64,000 bases of DNA, taken from contig CP141136.1 in the NCBI GenBank assembly GCA_035236585.1, forward strand, positions 29,604,449-29,668,448, in the 5' to 3' direction. The notes under the pieces are model-generated. The model had not been told where the DNA came from. It did not search any database and worked only from the letters and a program-made list of their open reading frames with translations. This DNA comes from Warburgia ugandensis (taxonomy: Eukaryota; Streptophyta; Magnoliopsida; Canellales; Canellaceae). Below, one piece after another: positions 25,462-39,500 of this stretch; positions within the stretch are counted from its first letter, which is position 1; every line of letters starts with the position of its first letter. Made by a program: the position numbers and the translations under genes.

Positions 25462-27117
25462 CACCCCCCAACCAGCATTTTGCTAGTCCCGAGCAAAACA
25501 TGCGAAAAACCAAATTTCAAGATTTCAAATTTTATTTTTAAGTCAACTCCTCTTTTTCCTCAGAGAATTATCTTCAATAAATCACATCAACTTTATCATA
25601 ATAATAAAAATGACTGAAAAATTCAAAACCCTACCCATATGCCAAAATAATTCCAATTAAGCTCAAATCTCAGAGTGAGTGTGTGCATGTACAGTTTACA
25701 TATGGAATCATCTTGATCTCTAAATAAACTTCTAACTTTTGAACTCCATCTGAAATATGTTTTGACCTCAAGCCTCACTAATGACATACACTCAGAAACA
25801 AAATCTCTCAGATAAAGGGGTCAAATCATATCTCTCTTTTAATTATGTGAGTTGAGTCAATAAAAGCAAAATTTTCTCACATGTACTTATGAAAATTGGG
25901 AGTTACTAAGGAATTTCATTGTTTTGATCCCTTTAGAATAGATGCCATTACCTTTGAATATTTAGTAATACCACTCTTTTATATCCTGTCCATTCATTTC
26001 CTCATCAAAACTATATTTCTCCTAGAATCAATAGGTCTTTAACTGGGACGAAACGTAGGCTTAGGACAGGGTACCAAAGAAAGGGTATAAGGATATTCAA
26101 AATTTCTTCAAAAAATAAGTAGAAGTCTTCTAAAGTTGATAATTCTTTCTTTCTTTGATGAAGTGAATATTTTTTTTTTTCTTTCTCTTTTCTTTGCATT
26201 CTTCAAACCTTCTTTTTTTTTTTTCACTATTTCAATACTTTTGAATCACTTTGAAGAATATTTCTTTTCTTGATATCCACTTTTTATTATAACTAAAAGA
26301 TATTTCTTCATTCTTCTCTAACTTTTTTTCAAAGAAAATGGGTAATGGATAATTTATACTTGGTTAATATGGGTAAAGGATAATTTGGGTGACAAAAGAA
26401 AAGGCTTATATTAAAGGCTCAAGTTGGCTAACTAGTGGTAACAATACTTCTGGGTAGGCTTTATGTCTCTAGGTTAACAACAAGGATGGCCTAAATCATT
26501 TTCTAGGTTTCCTATAATCCATCAAATTCAATGAACTTCTAGAATTTTAAAGGTAATATTCTAACTATTCAGGTAATTAGCCAAATTAAGAGTTTGGGAT
26601 CAATTTTCTTTAAGCACGCTAAAGAAAATTAGGAATATTTATAACCTCTAAAAAAAAATGAATGGCTCTAAAACTCACTTAGGTTATGGATCTCCACTGA
26701 ATTTCTTCAGAATTTCTAAGTTATAGCTACTTATCAATCTAGACTATCTATATGCAACTGCATGTACAGATGTGATCTGAGACTTTGCTTTCATAGAATA
26801 CTTTAGAAAATGAGTAAAAAGATGAATTAATCATATTCAATTCCATTAATAAGCTAAAGTTATTCAGATTATACTTCAGAAAATCCAATTCTCATCATAG
26901 TGTAGGAAATTAACCTAAATTTTTCATTTTTTTTTTTTTTGGAAAAACAAGGAAAGCACCTAAAAATCTAAAAAAAACTAGAATTTGCTAGAATTCTACA
27001 CCCCCCAACCTGACAGAAACATTGTCCTCAATGTTTAAAAATTAGGACCTAAAATGAATAAGAGTGATGTAGAAAACAACAAAAATACAAAATATGGTAC
27101 AGAGGGATCAAATCCAC
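25462..27117 (-). other. Non-coding 3' part of the young Athila-like element with polypurine tract
   Basis: Directly before the 3' LTR (in element sense) is GGTTGGGGGGTG, the polypurine tract, complement of 25462-25473. The remaining 1.6 kb is AT-rich, has no reading frame with a known domain, and corresponds to the non-coding 3' part of the old element at 4760-6507. Confidence 0.7.
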
Positions 27118-30100
27118 TCAATCCTGATAAACAGGATCCTCCAGAGTTGTGGACTCAACTTCTGGATTCTCATAATCTAGGAAAGGCTTTAAACGTTGAC
27201 CATTTACTTTAAAAGAATGACCAGTCCTAGTATTCTCAATCTCGACAGTCCCATATGGAAAAACTTCTTTTACTATATATGGACCGGTCCATCGAGATCT
27301 AAGCTTACCTGGAAATAAGTGAAGCTTAGAATTGTAAAGTAGAACCTTTTGGCTTGGAGTAAAGGATTTTCTCATTATGTTCTTATCATGAAAAACTTTC
27401 ATCTTTTCTTTATATATCCTATTACTCTCATATGCTTCTTGCCTGATCTCTTCCAACTCATTAAGTTGGAGTTTGCGATCTGAGCCTGCTTTATCCATAT
27501 TGAAATTGAATGTCTTTATTGCCCAATAGGCTCTATGTTCCAATTCCACAGGCAAATGACAAGCCTTACCGTATACAATACGATAGGGAGACATACCAAT
27601 CGGGGTGCGATGTGCAGTCCTGTAAGCCCAAAGTGCATCGGTCAGTCGAAGAGACCAATCTTTACGATCTGGATTAATGTCTTTTGAAGGATTTGTTTGA
27701 TGGCCCGATTAGATACTTCTACTTGTCCACTTGTTTGTGGGTGATATGGTGTTGCAACTTTATGTGTAATATTATATTTTTTCATTAGTGCTTCAAATGG
27801 TTTGTTGCAAAAATGTGTACCGTTATCACTTATAATGGCTCGAGGGGTCCCGAATCTAGAAAAAATGTTTTCTTTTAAAAATTTAAGAACTATTTTGTGA
27901 TCATTATTCCTACACGGGATAGCCTCAATCCATTTTGAAACATAGTCTACGGCTAATAAGATATAAATGTAGCCAAAAGAAGGTGGGAATGGACCCATGA
28001 AATCGATACCCCAACAATCAAAAATTTCTATGATAAGAATAGGGTTTAGAGGCATCATATTCCTACGGGTTAGTCCTCCTAACTTTTGACATTGCTCACA
28101 TAATTTACAGAACACATGTGTGTCTTTGAACAACGACGGCCAATAAAAACCGCACTGCAAAATCTTTGCCGCTGTCTTCAGGCGTAAAATGTCCACCACA
28201 TGCTTCTGAATGACAAAAGGAGATAACACTATGTTGTTCTAAGTCAGGGACACATCTCCTAATGAAATCAATACCCCAACAATCAAAAATTTCTATGATA
28301 AGAATAGGGTTTAGAGGCATCATATTCCTACGGGTTAGTCCTCCTAACTTTTGACATTGCTCACATAATTTACAGAACACATGTGTGTCTTTGAACAACG
28401 ATGGCCAATAAAAACCGCACTGCAAAATCTTTGCCGCTGTTTTCTGGGCAGAAAAATGTCCACCACATGCTTCTGAATGACAAAAGGAGATAACACTATG
28501 TTGTTCTAAGTCAGGGACACATCTCCTAATGATTTGATCTGGGCAATATTTAAATAGGTATGGATCATCCCAGAAATAGTGCTTAATATTGGAAAAGAAT
28601 TTTTTCTTTTCTTGTTTAGTCCAATGTTCAGGAATTTTCCCTGTGACTAAATAATTTGCAATATCAGCAAACCAGGGAGGATGGGAAACATGAAAAAGTT
28701 GCTCATCAGGAAAAGTGTCTTTAATTGGCAACTCATTTAAAGGCTCTGTTAGGACTAAGCGAGACAAATGGTCAGCAACCACATTCTCTACTCCCTTTTT
28801 ATCTTTTATTTCAATGTCAAACTCTTGGAGTAGGAGAATCCATCTAATTAGTCTAGGCTTAGCATCTTTCTTAGAAAGAAGATACTTGAGGGCCGAATGG
28901 TCAGTGAATATGACTATTTTAGATCCAACCAAGTAAGACCTGAATTTATCCAATGCGAAGACAACTGCTAAGAGTTCTTTCTCCGTAGTAGAATAGTTCA
29001 TTTGGGTGCTATTTAAGGTCCTACTGGCATAATAGATGACGTATGGCTTCTTTTCTTTTCTCTGTCCTAGTACAGCTCCTACAGCATAGTCACTGGCATC
29101 ACACATGATTTCAAAGGGTAGACTCCAATCAGGTGGCTGCATGATAGGTGCGGTAGTCAACTTGTCTTTCAACTTTATAAAAGCTTCTTGACAATCCTCA
29201 CCCACTCAAAAGGAGTATCCTTTGTGAGGAGGTAACATAATGGTCTAGATATTGCACTAAAATCTTTAATGAACCTCCTATAGAATCCTGCATGACCTAG
29301 GAAAGGGCGAATGTCCCTAATAGATTTTGGAATGGGTAGATTGGAAATTAGATCAACTTTAGCTCTATCTACCTCTATACCTTTAGATGACACAATGTGA
29401 CCTAAGACAATTCCCTTAGGAACCATGAAATGACATTTTTCCCAATTAAGCACTAGGTTCTTCTCTTTACAACGAGTTAAGACTTTTCTTAGATTTTCAA
29501 GACATGTTTCAAATGAATTACCGAAAACAGAAAAGTCGTCCATGAAAACCTCTAAAATTCTCTCCACCATGTCACTAAAAATGCTTAACATGCAACGTTG
29601 AAATGTGGCAGGAGCATTACATAATCCAAATGGCATTCTTTTGTAAGCAAAAGTGCCAAAAGGACATGTAAATGTGGTCTTTTCCTGATCCTCGGGTGCA
29701 ATTTTTATTTGATTATACCTTGAATAACCATCTAAGAAACAATAGTACTGATGTCCTGCAACCCTTTCTAACATTTGGTCAACGAAGGGCAAAGGAAAAT
29801 GGTCCTTCCTTGTAACAGCATTCAACTTTCGATAGTCGATACACATACGCCAACCAGTAGTAACCCTGGTAGGGATCAATTCATTGTTGGCGTTAGTTAT
29901 TACTGTCACTCCAGACTTCTTTGGAACCACCTGAGTAGGACTTACCCATTTGCTATCACTTATGGGATAAATGATTCCCACATCAAGCAACTTTAGGACT
30001 TCTGCTCTAACCACATCTTTCATATTAGGATTTAACCTTCTTTGCATTTGACGACATGGCTTAGCTTCATCCTCTAGATAGATCCTATGGGTGCAGATTA

Positions 30101-32976
30101 AAGGGTTAATGCCCTTTATATCAGCTATGGTCCATCCTATAGCACCTTTGTGTTCTTTTAAAGTGTTTATTAACTTTTCCTCCTGAGATGTTTCTAATTG
30201 GGAGGAAATTATTACAAGAAAAGTCTCTTTGTCTCCTAAAAAGGCATATTTTAAATCTGATGGTAGAGATTTCAATTCAAGCTTAGGAGGTTCTATGAAT
30301 GATGGAAGGGGAGTGGACTCCCTCATTGGAAGGTCCTCGAAAGGAGGTTTCCATTTTTCTGTTTCCATGATAGGAACAGAATCAAGGAGGGCATTAACTT
30401 CCTCTATTAATGCATCCTCATTAAACTCATTAAAATGGGCCAAACAGGCCTCTAGTGGGTCCGACAAGGAAGATGACTGAAACTGATCTTGCACAACTGA
30501 ATTGATCATGTTAACACTGTGCAAATCATCAGTAGTTACCCCAGCTTGCTTACAAATGTTAAAGATGTTTGGCTCTAATGTCATATTGCCAAAGGACAGG
30601 CTTCATGACACCATTTCTACGGTTGATTAAGGCATTGGACATAGCCAAAAATGGTCGTCCCAAGATGACTGGTATTTCATTCTTCTCATTCACCACCGGT
30701 TGTGTATCTGGAACTAGAAAATCGACAGGGAAACAAAATTGTTCTACGTGAACTAACACATCCTCTATTACCCCTCTTGGTATTTTTACATAACGGTCAG
30801 CTAGCTGGAGCGTAGTAGATGTAGGTTTTAGTTCACCCAGACCTAACTGTTCGTATACCGAGTATGGTAATAGATTTACACTAGATCCTAAATCAAGAAG
30901 AGCTTGGTTAATCTTGTAGCTGCCAATAATGCAAGTAAGAGTGGGGCAACCAGGATCTTTGTACTTTGGTGGTGTATGGTGTTGAAGAATAGAACTAACC
31001 TGTTTCACCAAAAATGCCTTCTTCTGGACATTCAATTTTCTCTTTATGGTGCATAAGTCTTTTAAGAATTTGGCATATGATGGGATTTGTTTTATAGCAT
31101 CTAAGATCGGTATGTTGATCTTGACTTGCTTGAAAATCTCTAAAATCTCATCATTAGATGCAGACTTTGGGGCTTGACGCAACCTTTGAGGAAATGGAGC
31201 AGGAATAGGACATGGATCAACAGGTAAAACAGGGTCCTTTTGTTTAGAGTTTTCTTTAACTTTCGTGGATTTTTCTACCTTTTCAGTCTTTTGAGGCTCA
31301 TCTTTCTCAATTCTTCTACCACTCCTAAGAATGGTTACAGCCTTAGTTTGTTCCATGGTAGAGCTAGATGTTTCATCAGATGCATTAATGCTAACTGCAT
31401 GCACTCCCTTAGGGTTTGCTTGTGGTTGAGCTGGGAACTTTCCTTTTTCCATACTTTGCATCATTTGACTCATCATGTTTTTTAATTCATTCATGGACTG
31501 GTTGGTTTGTTTTATTTGACTTTCTAATTGAGAAATTTTCCTTTCCTGGTTTTGAATGTTTTGATTATCCTCAACATGCCTTTTAGGTGGGGGCAAGTAA
31601 GGTCCAGAAGGAGGTTGATGAGTTTGATAAGGTAAGGTAAGAAGTCCTTGGTTTTGTTGATGAGCTTGATATTGTCCTGATTGTGGAACATTAGCAGTAG
31701 GTCCATTTTTCCAACTAAAGTTTGGATGGTTTCTCCAGTTGGGGTTATAAGTGTCTGAATATGGGGAGAAAGGTCTTTTATATGTGTTAAGTGCATTAGC
31801 TTGATCATGAAGTACATCTTGAAAAGCAGGATTGTAGGACATACCAGAGTAAGATGTGACGTACTTTCACAAATACTACACACTTGTTCTTCTTTATTTG
31901 AGTTTTTCTTTCCCATTTCTATGGCTTCTACTTTTCTTGCTAGGGATGCTACTTTGGCATTGATATCATCTTTTTCAGACATAGCATACATGCCTCCCCT
32001 AGCATGGGTGTTATTGGGCTTAGGTCTATCTCGTATGTTCTATTCTTTCCGAGTCAGCCAGTGTCCGTGCACTTTCAGCTAGCCATTCCAAATACTCCTC
32101 CGCCTCATCTGGTTGTTTGTTGAGAAAGTTGCCATTACACATCATCTCTACAAACTGGCGCATGTCAGAATTTAGTCCTTCATAAAAGAAGCTGATGATG
32201 CGCCATGGTTCATAGCCATGATGTGGGCAAGTGAGTTGTAGTTCTTTGAACCTTTCCCAGCATTGATAGAATGATTCTTTATCCTTCTGGGTAAAGTTCA
32301 TTATTTTGCGGCGAAGCGTATTGGTTTTATGGGTAGGGAAAAACTTCTTTAAGAATTCCCTAGTCATTTCATTCCAGGTTCTTATGGAACCTGATGGCAG
32401 TGCATTAAACCACATTTTTGCTTTTACCTTTAAAGAGAAAGGAAAAAGTTTAAGTGTGACAGTATCTAGACCTATATTTTGAGTTCTCTGGGTACTACAT
32501 ACCTCATCAAATTCTTTAAGGTGCAAATAAGGACTCTCACTATCTAGACCATGGAATTTGGGAAGTAATTGGATTACTCCCGTTTTTAATTCTAACGCAC
32601 CAGCATTTTGAGGAAGAATTACACAGGATGGTGTGCTGGTGCGTGTAGGCTGAAGGTAGTCTTTTAAAGTTCTACCATGAAAGTTTTGATGACCCTCATT
32701 ATTATTATCCCCATGTTCACTTTGTTGGTCCCACTCCCTATTGTTTCTTCTCCAATCTCTATTTGGTTGATGATTATTCCTCCTTGGTGGAGGTTGATAT
32801 TCATCTTCTATCAAGGGTGGTGGGTCCTCATTCATGATGAGTGGAGCCCCTTGACTTCCATGGGGTGAATTACCCCTTGAGCGTTGATCAGCCATAGATG
32901 TGGCCTGATCTTGCAGTATGTCTTTTTGGTCGTACTTGACTAACCTTCCGGTTTTGTCGCGTCTCCAAAAGTGCAT
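27118..32976 (-). pseudogene. Gag-pol region of the young Athila-like element
   Basis: Parts in element order: gag with a retrotransposon-gag domain (about 32030-32976) and a CCHC knuckle, CSICESTSH (about 31870); protease with LLDLGSSVNLLP (about 30870-30905); reverse transcriptase with MPFGLCNAP and the FMDDFS active site (about 29525-29645); RNase H with [13 protein letters not shown] and TDHSAL (about 28800-29150); integrase with an HHCC-type zinc finger, [16 protein letters not shown] and a following conserved Glu (about 27600-28560), then a C-terminal GPY-like stretch ([16 protein letters not shown], about 27290). The wording is that of Athila-lineage pol. The region is not one open frame; a few breaks are present. 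Confidence 0.9.
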
Positions 32977-34192
32977 ACAAGGGAAGCTTCTTTTTGTTTT
33001 TTGTTTTTTTGTTTTTTTTGTTTTTTTCTTTGAGAAAACTAACCTAAATGATGCAACCTAACTTCTAGAATGATGCACAAACAAAAGGGCACACTCAAAT
33101 AATCTTAAGGCTAATAAGCAGCAATATATTTGATTTTCTTGATTTTCTGTGGGGACGATACTTTTATTAGCCTAGACTAGCGCTCCTCCTCTCTTTAGAA
33201 GTTGATTACTGCTTACTAGTTGGGTTCTGTCCAAAGTGGTTAATACAACCCTCATGTAAGGAGGCGTTTAGACCTCAACAAACGTCAATAGGAGGTGGGG
33301 GAAGAGCGAGGCTCTATTAAGTAACCCCCAAATAACCACAGTGATCAAAAGCCACTGGACTGACAGTAAATCGCGTCCTATTAAGAGGGTCCTACGAGCA
33401 TGTGATGGCCCTATAGGTCTCTTCTGATTGATTTTAAATTAACGTGAAAGGAAGGTTTGCGCGCTTGAGGTGATTATCCTAAGTGGGCCAAGAGGTGGTG
33501 ATGAAATCCACCCTTGATCTTATGGGGGTAGGGTGCCCTTACTAATTAATTTCACACACCATGGCAATTCGATCAGCATATAAATCACCTTAAAACATTA
33601 AACATGCCCTAAGAATGCAATTAAAAGCAGTAAACTAATGCAAAATCCTAAAATGCAACAATTATAAAAGATGCTTCTATATGAGTTACACTACCAAACA
33701 ATGTAAATTATTCTAAATGCAAACCCTAATCTAGGAAATAAATGAGTGAGGAAACTCACAGTGGGGTTTCTGATGAAGATCAAGTGTGGACCACCTTATC
33801 CCACACTTGCCCTGTATTATACAACCCTTTAAATTTTAAAATGGAAATTGCAATTTACAAGGATCCTCACTACAAGATTCACTCAAAAGGAAAAAGAAAG
33901 TCCTATTCTAGGAAAGCAGGGAAGTTTCCAATTTGGTGAAGATCCACTTGCCAAATTCCTCCACTTTCCTATTTCCTGAAAAATAAAATTAGAAATTAGT
34001 ACCAAATTCAGGAAACAAGGTGATTATGCCCTAAAAAAAATTGAAAAATGCACCTAAAATTTCCTAAAATGCTAAAAACAGCAATTCCTAATTTTATGTA
34101 TTTTTCTGGATTTTTCTGATTTTTTTAAAATTTTCTGATTTTTTTTATTTTTTGGATTTTTTAATTAAATTTTATGAAAACTCTTTTGCAAG

Positions 34193-34210
34193 TCCCCGGC
34201 AACGACGCCA
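34193..34210 (-). other. Primer-binding site, tRNA-Asp type
   Basis: On the minus strand TGGCGTCGTTGCCGGGGA differs at one base from the complement of the plant tRNA-Asp 3' end (TGGCGCCGTTGCCGGGG). It lies just inside the 5' LTR and fixes the element's orientation and Athila affiliation. Confidence 0.88.
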
Positions 34211-36229
34211 AAAGCTTATGCAAGTACGGGTCGATCCCACGAGGACTTGATTTAAAATGGAGTTTTCAATAAAATCTAATAAAAAAAATAATCAAAACAA
34301 AGAATATAGCAAAATTCAACTAACAATAAAATAAAATCTATATTTATTCAATTGTTGCAATGTACACAATTATTTATTCCAAAAACACAGAAAATGCAAT
34401 AAAATGATCAGTCCTGGATAAGCCTGTCCTGGATTGCACTGTCCCTGGATAGTCAAAATGATGATAAAACAGAACCGGGACATAGATGTAAATAGAATAT
34501 GGACCCAGTTGGAATTAACTCGGGGACTCAAATGGAATTTCTGATAAAGGACAGAAGTGGAATTAAAACAGGGACTCAGATGGGATTACTGGGATCTTCC
34601 AGGGGCAAATGTGGAATTCGGGGGTTTCTGGTTTTTTAACAAAAAAAAAAAACCAGGAAAGCAACGATGGAAGAAGAGGAGAAAACCGGAGGAGAAGGGG
34701 AAGAAGGAAGAAGGGAGAAGAGGAAGGAGAGGAAGAGAAGGAAGATGGGTTCTGGGTTTTCTCCCCCAGGACCGTCCGGTGCTGCAGAAAAAGACGCCGG
34801 AGAAGGAAGAAGAGGGCAGATCAAGGGAGAGAAGAAGAAGTCTGGGGCTGGGTAGATGCCGGCGGCCTGAGCAGGGGTGACCGAAGAAGGAGATGGTCCG
34901 TGGAGATCTCGACGTGAGGTGGTGACAACGCAAAGAAGGATCCGACCTGTTGGGTGCGGTCCTGTCTGGCGCGTGGAGAAAAACTGGACTGGGGGAACAG
35001 AAAGACGAGATAGAGAGAGAACTCTGAGAGAGAGTCAAGGGCGATGGAGAGAAGGGCGCTAGTAGGGAGAAAACTAGAGGGAGAGGGACAGAGAGGTCGT
35101 GCAAGTGAGAGAGAGTGAAGATTGGAAGCTGGCCTGGGTGGAGGGCTGTGGCGCCACACGATTCTAGACGTTGCCTGGGCCTTTGGGTGCTTGTCCGGTG
35201 AGGCCTGGAGCTGGCGTCGTCGACTGGCAGGGAAGGAGCAAAAGTGAAATGGAAAAAACGACGCCTGGTGCGTTGTGGACTGGATTGGGCAGAGATAGAA
35301 AATGGTGCTAGACTGGGCTGTAGGAAGGTGAACAAAGGAAGGGTTGTGCGGTGTTGGGTTGTGCAGGAAACAAATAAAGGAGGAAACTAAGAGGGGGAAA
35401 AGTGATGCATGGATGGAGAAGGAATTTGGGAAAGGATAGGTGCATGAGAGGGAATGGTGCTTGGCTAGGGAATCAATCGAAATCGGATGGAATGGTGAAG
35501 GGGAAGTAGAAGAAGATGGGAAGAGAAAGAGCTGTCCTTTTTGCGTCCAGATGGGCCGAAGTGCCTAGATAAGAAGAAGAAAAAATATATGAAAAGATAG
35601 TTGGGTACGTGAGTATGAGGAAGGGAAAAAGAAAAAGGAAAGAAGGAAAAAGAAAGAGAAGGAAAAGGAAAAGGAAAAGGAAAGAAAGAAAAGAGGAAAA
35701 GGAAGGGAAGAAGAAAAGAAAGAAAAGGAAAAAGAAAAAGAAAGAAAAAAGAAAAGGAAGGAAAAAAGAAAAGAAAGAAAAGGAGTGGGAAAGGAAAGAG
35801 AGAATGAAGGAAAGAAAAAGAGAATAAGGAGGGAAAGAGGAAGAAAAGGAAAGAGAAGTGGGGGAAAGAGTTGCCCTTTACATGTTCTTTCCATTTTGTC
35901 CATGATTTCTATTTCATCTATCTCCATAGGTGATCTGGTCCATCCATCGCCCTTTAAGATGATCTGCACCGTTATCTTTTACTTGTATCCATCTGTGCGT
36001 CCTTTGGTTGATCTGCAAAAGAAAAGACTAAATTAGAATCATCTGAACCGCACATTAGTCATCTAATAAACTCTAATGATCATCTGACCGTTGATTTTGA
36101 CAAATTAAGGTTTGGATGGTCAATTGGATTTATATTCAAAATCAAGCTAAGTTTTGTAAAATTGAACGGTTAGATGATCTAATTGAACGCTAAATTAGGG
36201 AAATTTTGATCAAAATTAAACACTTAACA
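34211..36229 (-). repeat. 5' LTR of the young Athila-like element
   Basis: Nearly identical to 23430-25461, including the long purine/pyrimidine tract (here about 35609-35860, with a different repeat number). It starts TGTTAAGTG at 36229. The boundary next to the primer site is placed by where similarity with the other LTR stops, and is approximate. Confidence 0.9.
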
Positions 36230-36462
36230 ATATATATATTAAATCATAAATTTGATAGAGTGAAAAATGAGAATTAAATTTCGTAAAAAATGGTGTTTTA
36301 TGGAAATAACCTCCTTGTGAACGCAAAATTTAGACTTGGGATTATCAAATTTGGAATGTGTCTGTCGATACAAATTTAACAACACTAATTTTGCGCGAAA
36401 CGGAGATCGAAAGTGAAAATTTCAAATGTTTTACAAATTGACAAAGGGTTGAAATTGATAAT

Positions 36463-36470
36463 GACACACA

Positions 36471-36519
<49 letters not shown>
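36463..36519. repeat. (AC)n microsatellite inside the Tekay-type 5' LTR
   Basis: A nearly pure AC dinucleotide run of about 55 bp. The matching place in the 3' LTR (about 46650-46668) has a poly-C run instead, so this tract has changed in at least one copy since insertion. Confidence 0.9.
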
Positions 36520-36521
<2 letters not shown>

Positions 36522-39500
36522 TTTTGTCTGTTGTGAAACATGGGCTGAGAACAGGATAAGATGGGGGGAAACGCAGGGGGAGAAAACCCTAGCTACCATG
36601 TTGTCTCCCCCTCCATCCAATCGCCCAACGGCGATCTCTGCTCATTGCAACCCGCAACCCCTTTGGGTAATCTTTGCTCCGGCGCACAAGCTTCCTCCCA
36701 CCAGTGAAAACCCCCTCCTATCGATCTTCCCTACCGACACGCAAAAAACCCTTTTCATCAGACAGATTCAGTCTTAGCAACCCTCCCTTTTTTCAAGTTA
36801 ACACAACCCAAAATGGGTTTTTCAGCGACTAGTAGCCATTTCTGTCCTCAGATTCTCTCTCTCTAGGGTCCGGTCTCCCATTTTCTCCACCCATGATCTC
36901 CGACAATTTGTGGGGTGCCTATGAGGAGGGTACCTGAAAACCCCCACCTCCTCTGGCTCTTCTTCGTCACTGGCTCAACTAGTCCAAGGGTGGGCTAGCG
37001 AGCTAGGACTTGTTTTTCTCTCTGCACTTCCCCCCCTTACACCATCGGTAACCAACATTGGTGCGCCCAATCGTTCATCATCAGTCTCTCCTCTCCCCTA
37101 TTCTCTCTGTGCTAGAGAGTCAAATCTAGTTGACCCGTTGAGTCAACTCACTCTTGACTCGTTTTAGGGAGCCGAGTTGGCTCAAGTGACCCTATTAACC
37201 CTTGAACTTCGGTGCTTAATTTTAACCAATCCAAGAAGGATCTCAGAGATTCAAGAGTACCCTTCACGGAAGATCTAACAGTCGATTTGACCAAACCATT
37301 GATCCTACTTGAGATAGTCTGATCTGAGACGATATGATGTTATTTTCAGATCTAAATAGTCCATTATGATCCTCACAAAGTATAGATTAAGATCCATGCA
37401 AGATATCTTGGATTTGAGATGTCTACGGAGATGATTTAGCTAATCTTGATCAATAGCAGAGATCAATTGAAGATCCAGGTATGGAATTGGGTTCAATTTG
37501 ATGATCCAAACCATTTAGAATTTTTAATTGGATTGATTGATTAGAATTACTAAATTTTTGTGTGATCTGGGATGATCAAGTGATGATTTTTTAAGAGATC
37601 AGTATGGATATCTAATAATTGGGCACAATTGAGGTAATTGATGGAAGATCCGACCAAGCAGACAACTGGATGTTATTTAGATTGACTTATTCAAGGTAAG
37701 ATTACTATCTTAATCATTTGATGGATTGATTTGATTACAATTAGATACGATTGAGCATGAGATTCATATAATAATGCCTAATTTGTTGATTTAAAGGATA
37801 AATTACTTAATATTGATGCAATATGAGCTTAATAGCTCTAAAATATGCATTGATAGAATTAAGAAGAAGGACCATATGGTAATGAGTGGACCTGATTCAC
37901 TATGATTTGAATTATTAGCCAATTAGGGCAGGCCCTGCCCTAAGATTCTAGGGCTGGAATCATCAGAATGTCTTGAAGGTGATGTAATGAAATATGAAAA
38001 CATAATGTTGTGTAATTAAGAATCCATGTTAGATAAATTGGATTCCAAGTATGAATGAATGTGATATATATCCAGGTGATGGAATTATGGTGGATTGCAC
38101 TAGAGTTGGATTCGACTGAACTAAGAGGCACAGAGGAGTAATACGTCATCTGAGGTAGGTAATTACATTTAGGATTTTTTCATGATTTCATATATCACGA
38201 TGTGTTATTTGGAAACTTTGAGGCATGTGTTTTATGCCCTATCATGTTTTTATAAAAATGTATTCATTATACCTGTTTAATATCATGGCATCTTAATCTA
38301 TACGATTTCTCATGTTTTAATACATAACTAATGATGTGTATCATGCTTTTGACTTGAGAGTATTGAGATTTATTGCATATGGAAGTTTCCATAGTTTATA
38401 TCATGTTTTGCTATTTATGATGGGTGTTGTTGCTCGGTGGGTACTATGCTAGGAAAGTTGTAGGGCTTGCTACTTGCCCTCTAACTTTATGGTATTATGA
38501 TTAGACACTAACCCTAAAAGGGGGCAATGTACGTAGGTATTGGTATCATGGGTAATTCCCACTATGGGTTTGTCCCCCCATGTGAGATGGAGGAAGTCTC
38601 CCATTTCAGTGTCGATGGAGAGTGGCAGTGGTTGAGACCTTACAGTGGTTGCCACTGCAACATAGTAGCCCATACTCTTATTCTGTATGCTCATGTGTAT
38701 GGATATGTTGGGTGATGCCTATGTGGGCAGCCAAATGTGGGTGGGCTAAAGTGCTAAGCAAGTTATAGGTGAGGAACCTTGGGATCATATGTGGTATTGA
38801 TATATTGGGTGAAGCCTATGTGGGTAGCCAGATGTGGGTGGGCCTATGGGCTAACCAAGCTACTTGATGTACAAACTGCATGTGAGGAACCTTTGAATTG
38901 GAATGAGTACTCATTGCCAGTGATATGAGTGTAGTGAGACACTCTTGGGGCTTGATTATGGCCAATGCCCTGTTCATCATGACATGCATGTATTTTATGA
39001 TGTAGACACAGATTCTTGTTTGCTTTTGACAGATGAATATCCATGTATTACTTTTGCTTTGTATGCTATGGTGATTGGATTTGATATTGTTTTATTCAGG
39101 CGAAAAGCATGCTTTGATTATTATTATTTTGTTCAAACTCGTGAGTTTTCATGCTTTATTCATTATAGACACCTGATGATTTAATGTGCAATGCAAATGA
39201 TTTGCTCTATGAGATTTTCCATGATGTTGATATCTTATGCAAACTGTTTTATCGCATGTTTCATTTCTTATAATCACCTACACAAGCAATAGCTTGTTGA
39301 GGCATTGCTTTATTTGTAATGCCTTAGATATAGAGAGTTGCAACAGGTTGATGAGCTGATAAAGCAAGCAAAAGTTATGACAATTCTCAGTGAAGTATTG
39401 AGGACATTTCAGAGATGATAATGTTTGTTCAAGACCTCAGTTTGGTTATTGTTTATGGACTGTACATTAATATAAATTGCATTATGACTTAGATGTAAGT

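Larger units (their letters stand above)
23430..36229 (-). mobile_element. Young Athila-like Ty3/gypsy element, nearly complete structure
   Basis: This 12.8-kb element on the minus strand has LTRs of about 2.0 kb at 34211-36229 (5') and 23430-25461 (3'). It is flanked by ATATA on both sides (23425-23429, 36230-36234), though inside an AT repeat. A tRNA-Asp primer site follows the 5' LTR and a polypurine tract precedes the 3' LTR. The internal order is gag, protease, reverse transcriptase, RNase H, integrase, typical of Ty3/gypsy. No envelope-like gene is seen in the 1.6 kb after integrase. The LTRs differ at only about 1 percent of sites by eye, so the insertion is recent. It looks almost whole but has a handful of breaks in the coding part. 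Confidence 0.92.

Noticed and set aside
25462-27117. Possible envelope-like gene after integrase in the young Athila-like element
   Set aside because: The longest frame there is about 60 codons, without signal or membrane segments. The region is AT-rich and non-coding.
38470-38694. A minus-strand frame conserved between 38470-38694 and 48653-48898
   Set aside because: The two places are the same part of the two LTRs of one element. Similarity reflects common origin, not selection.
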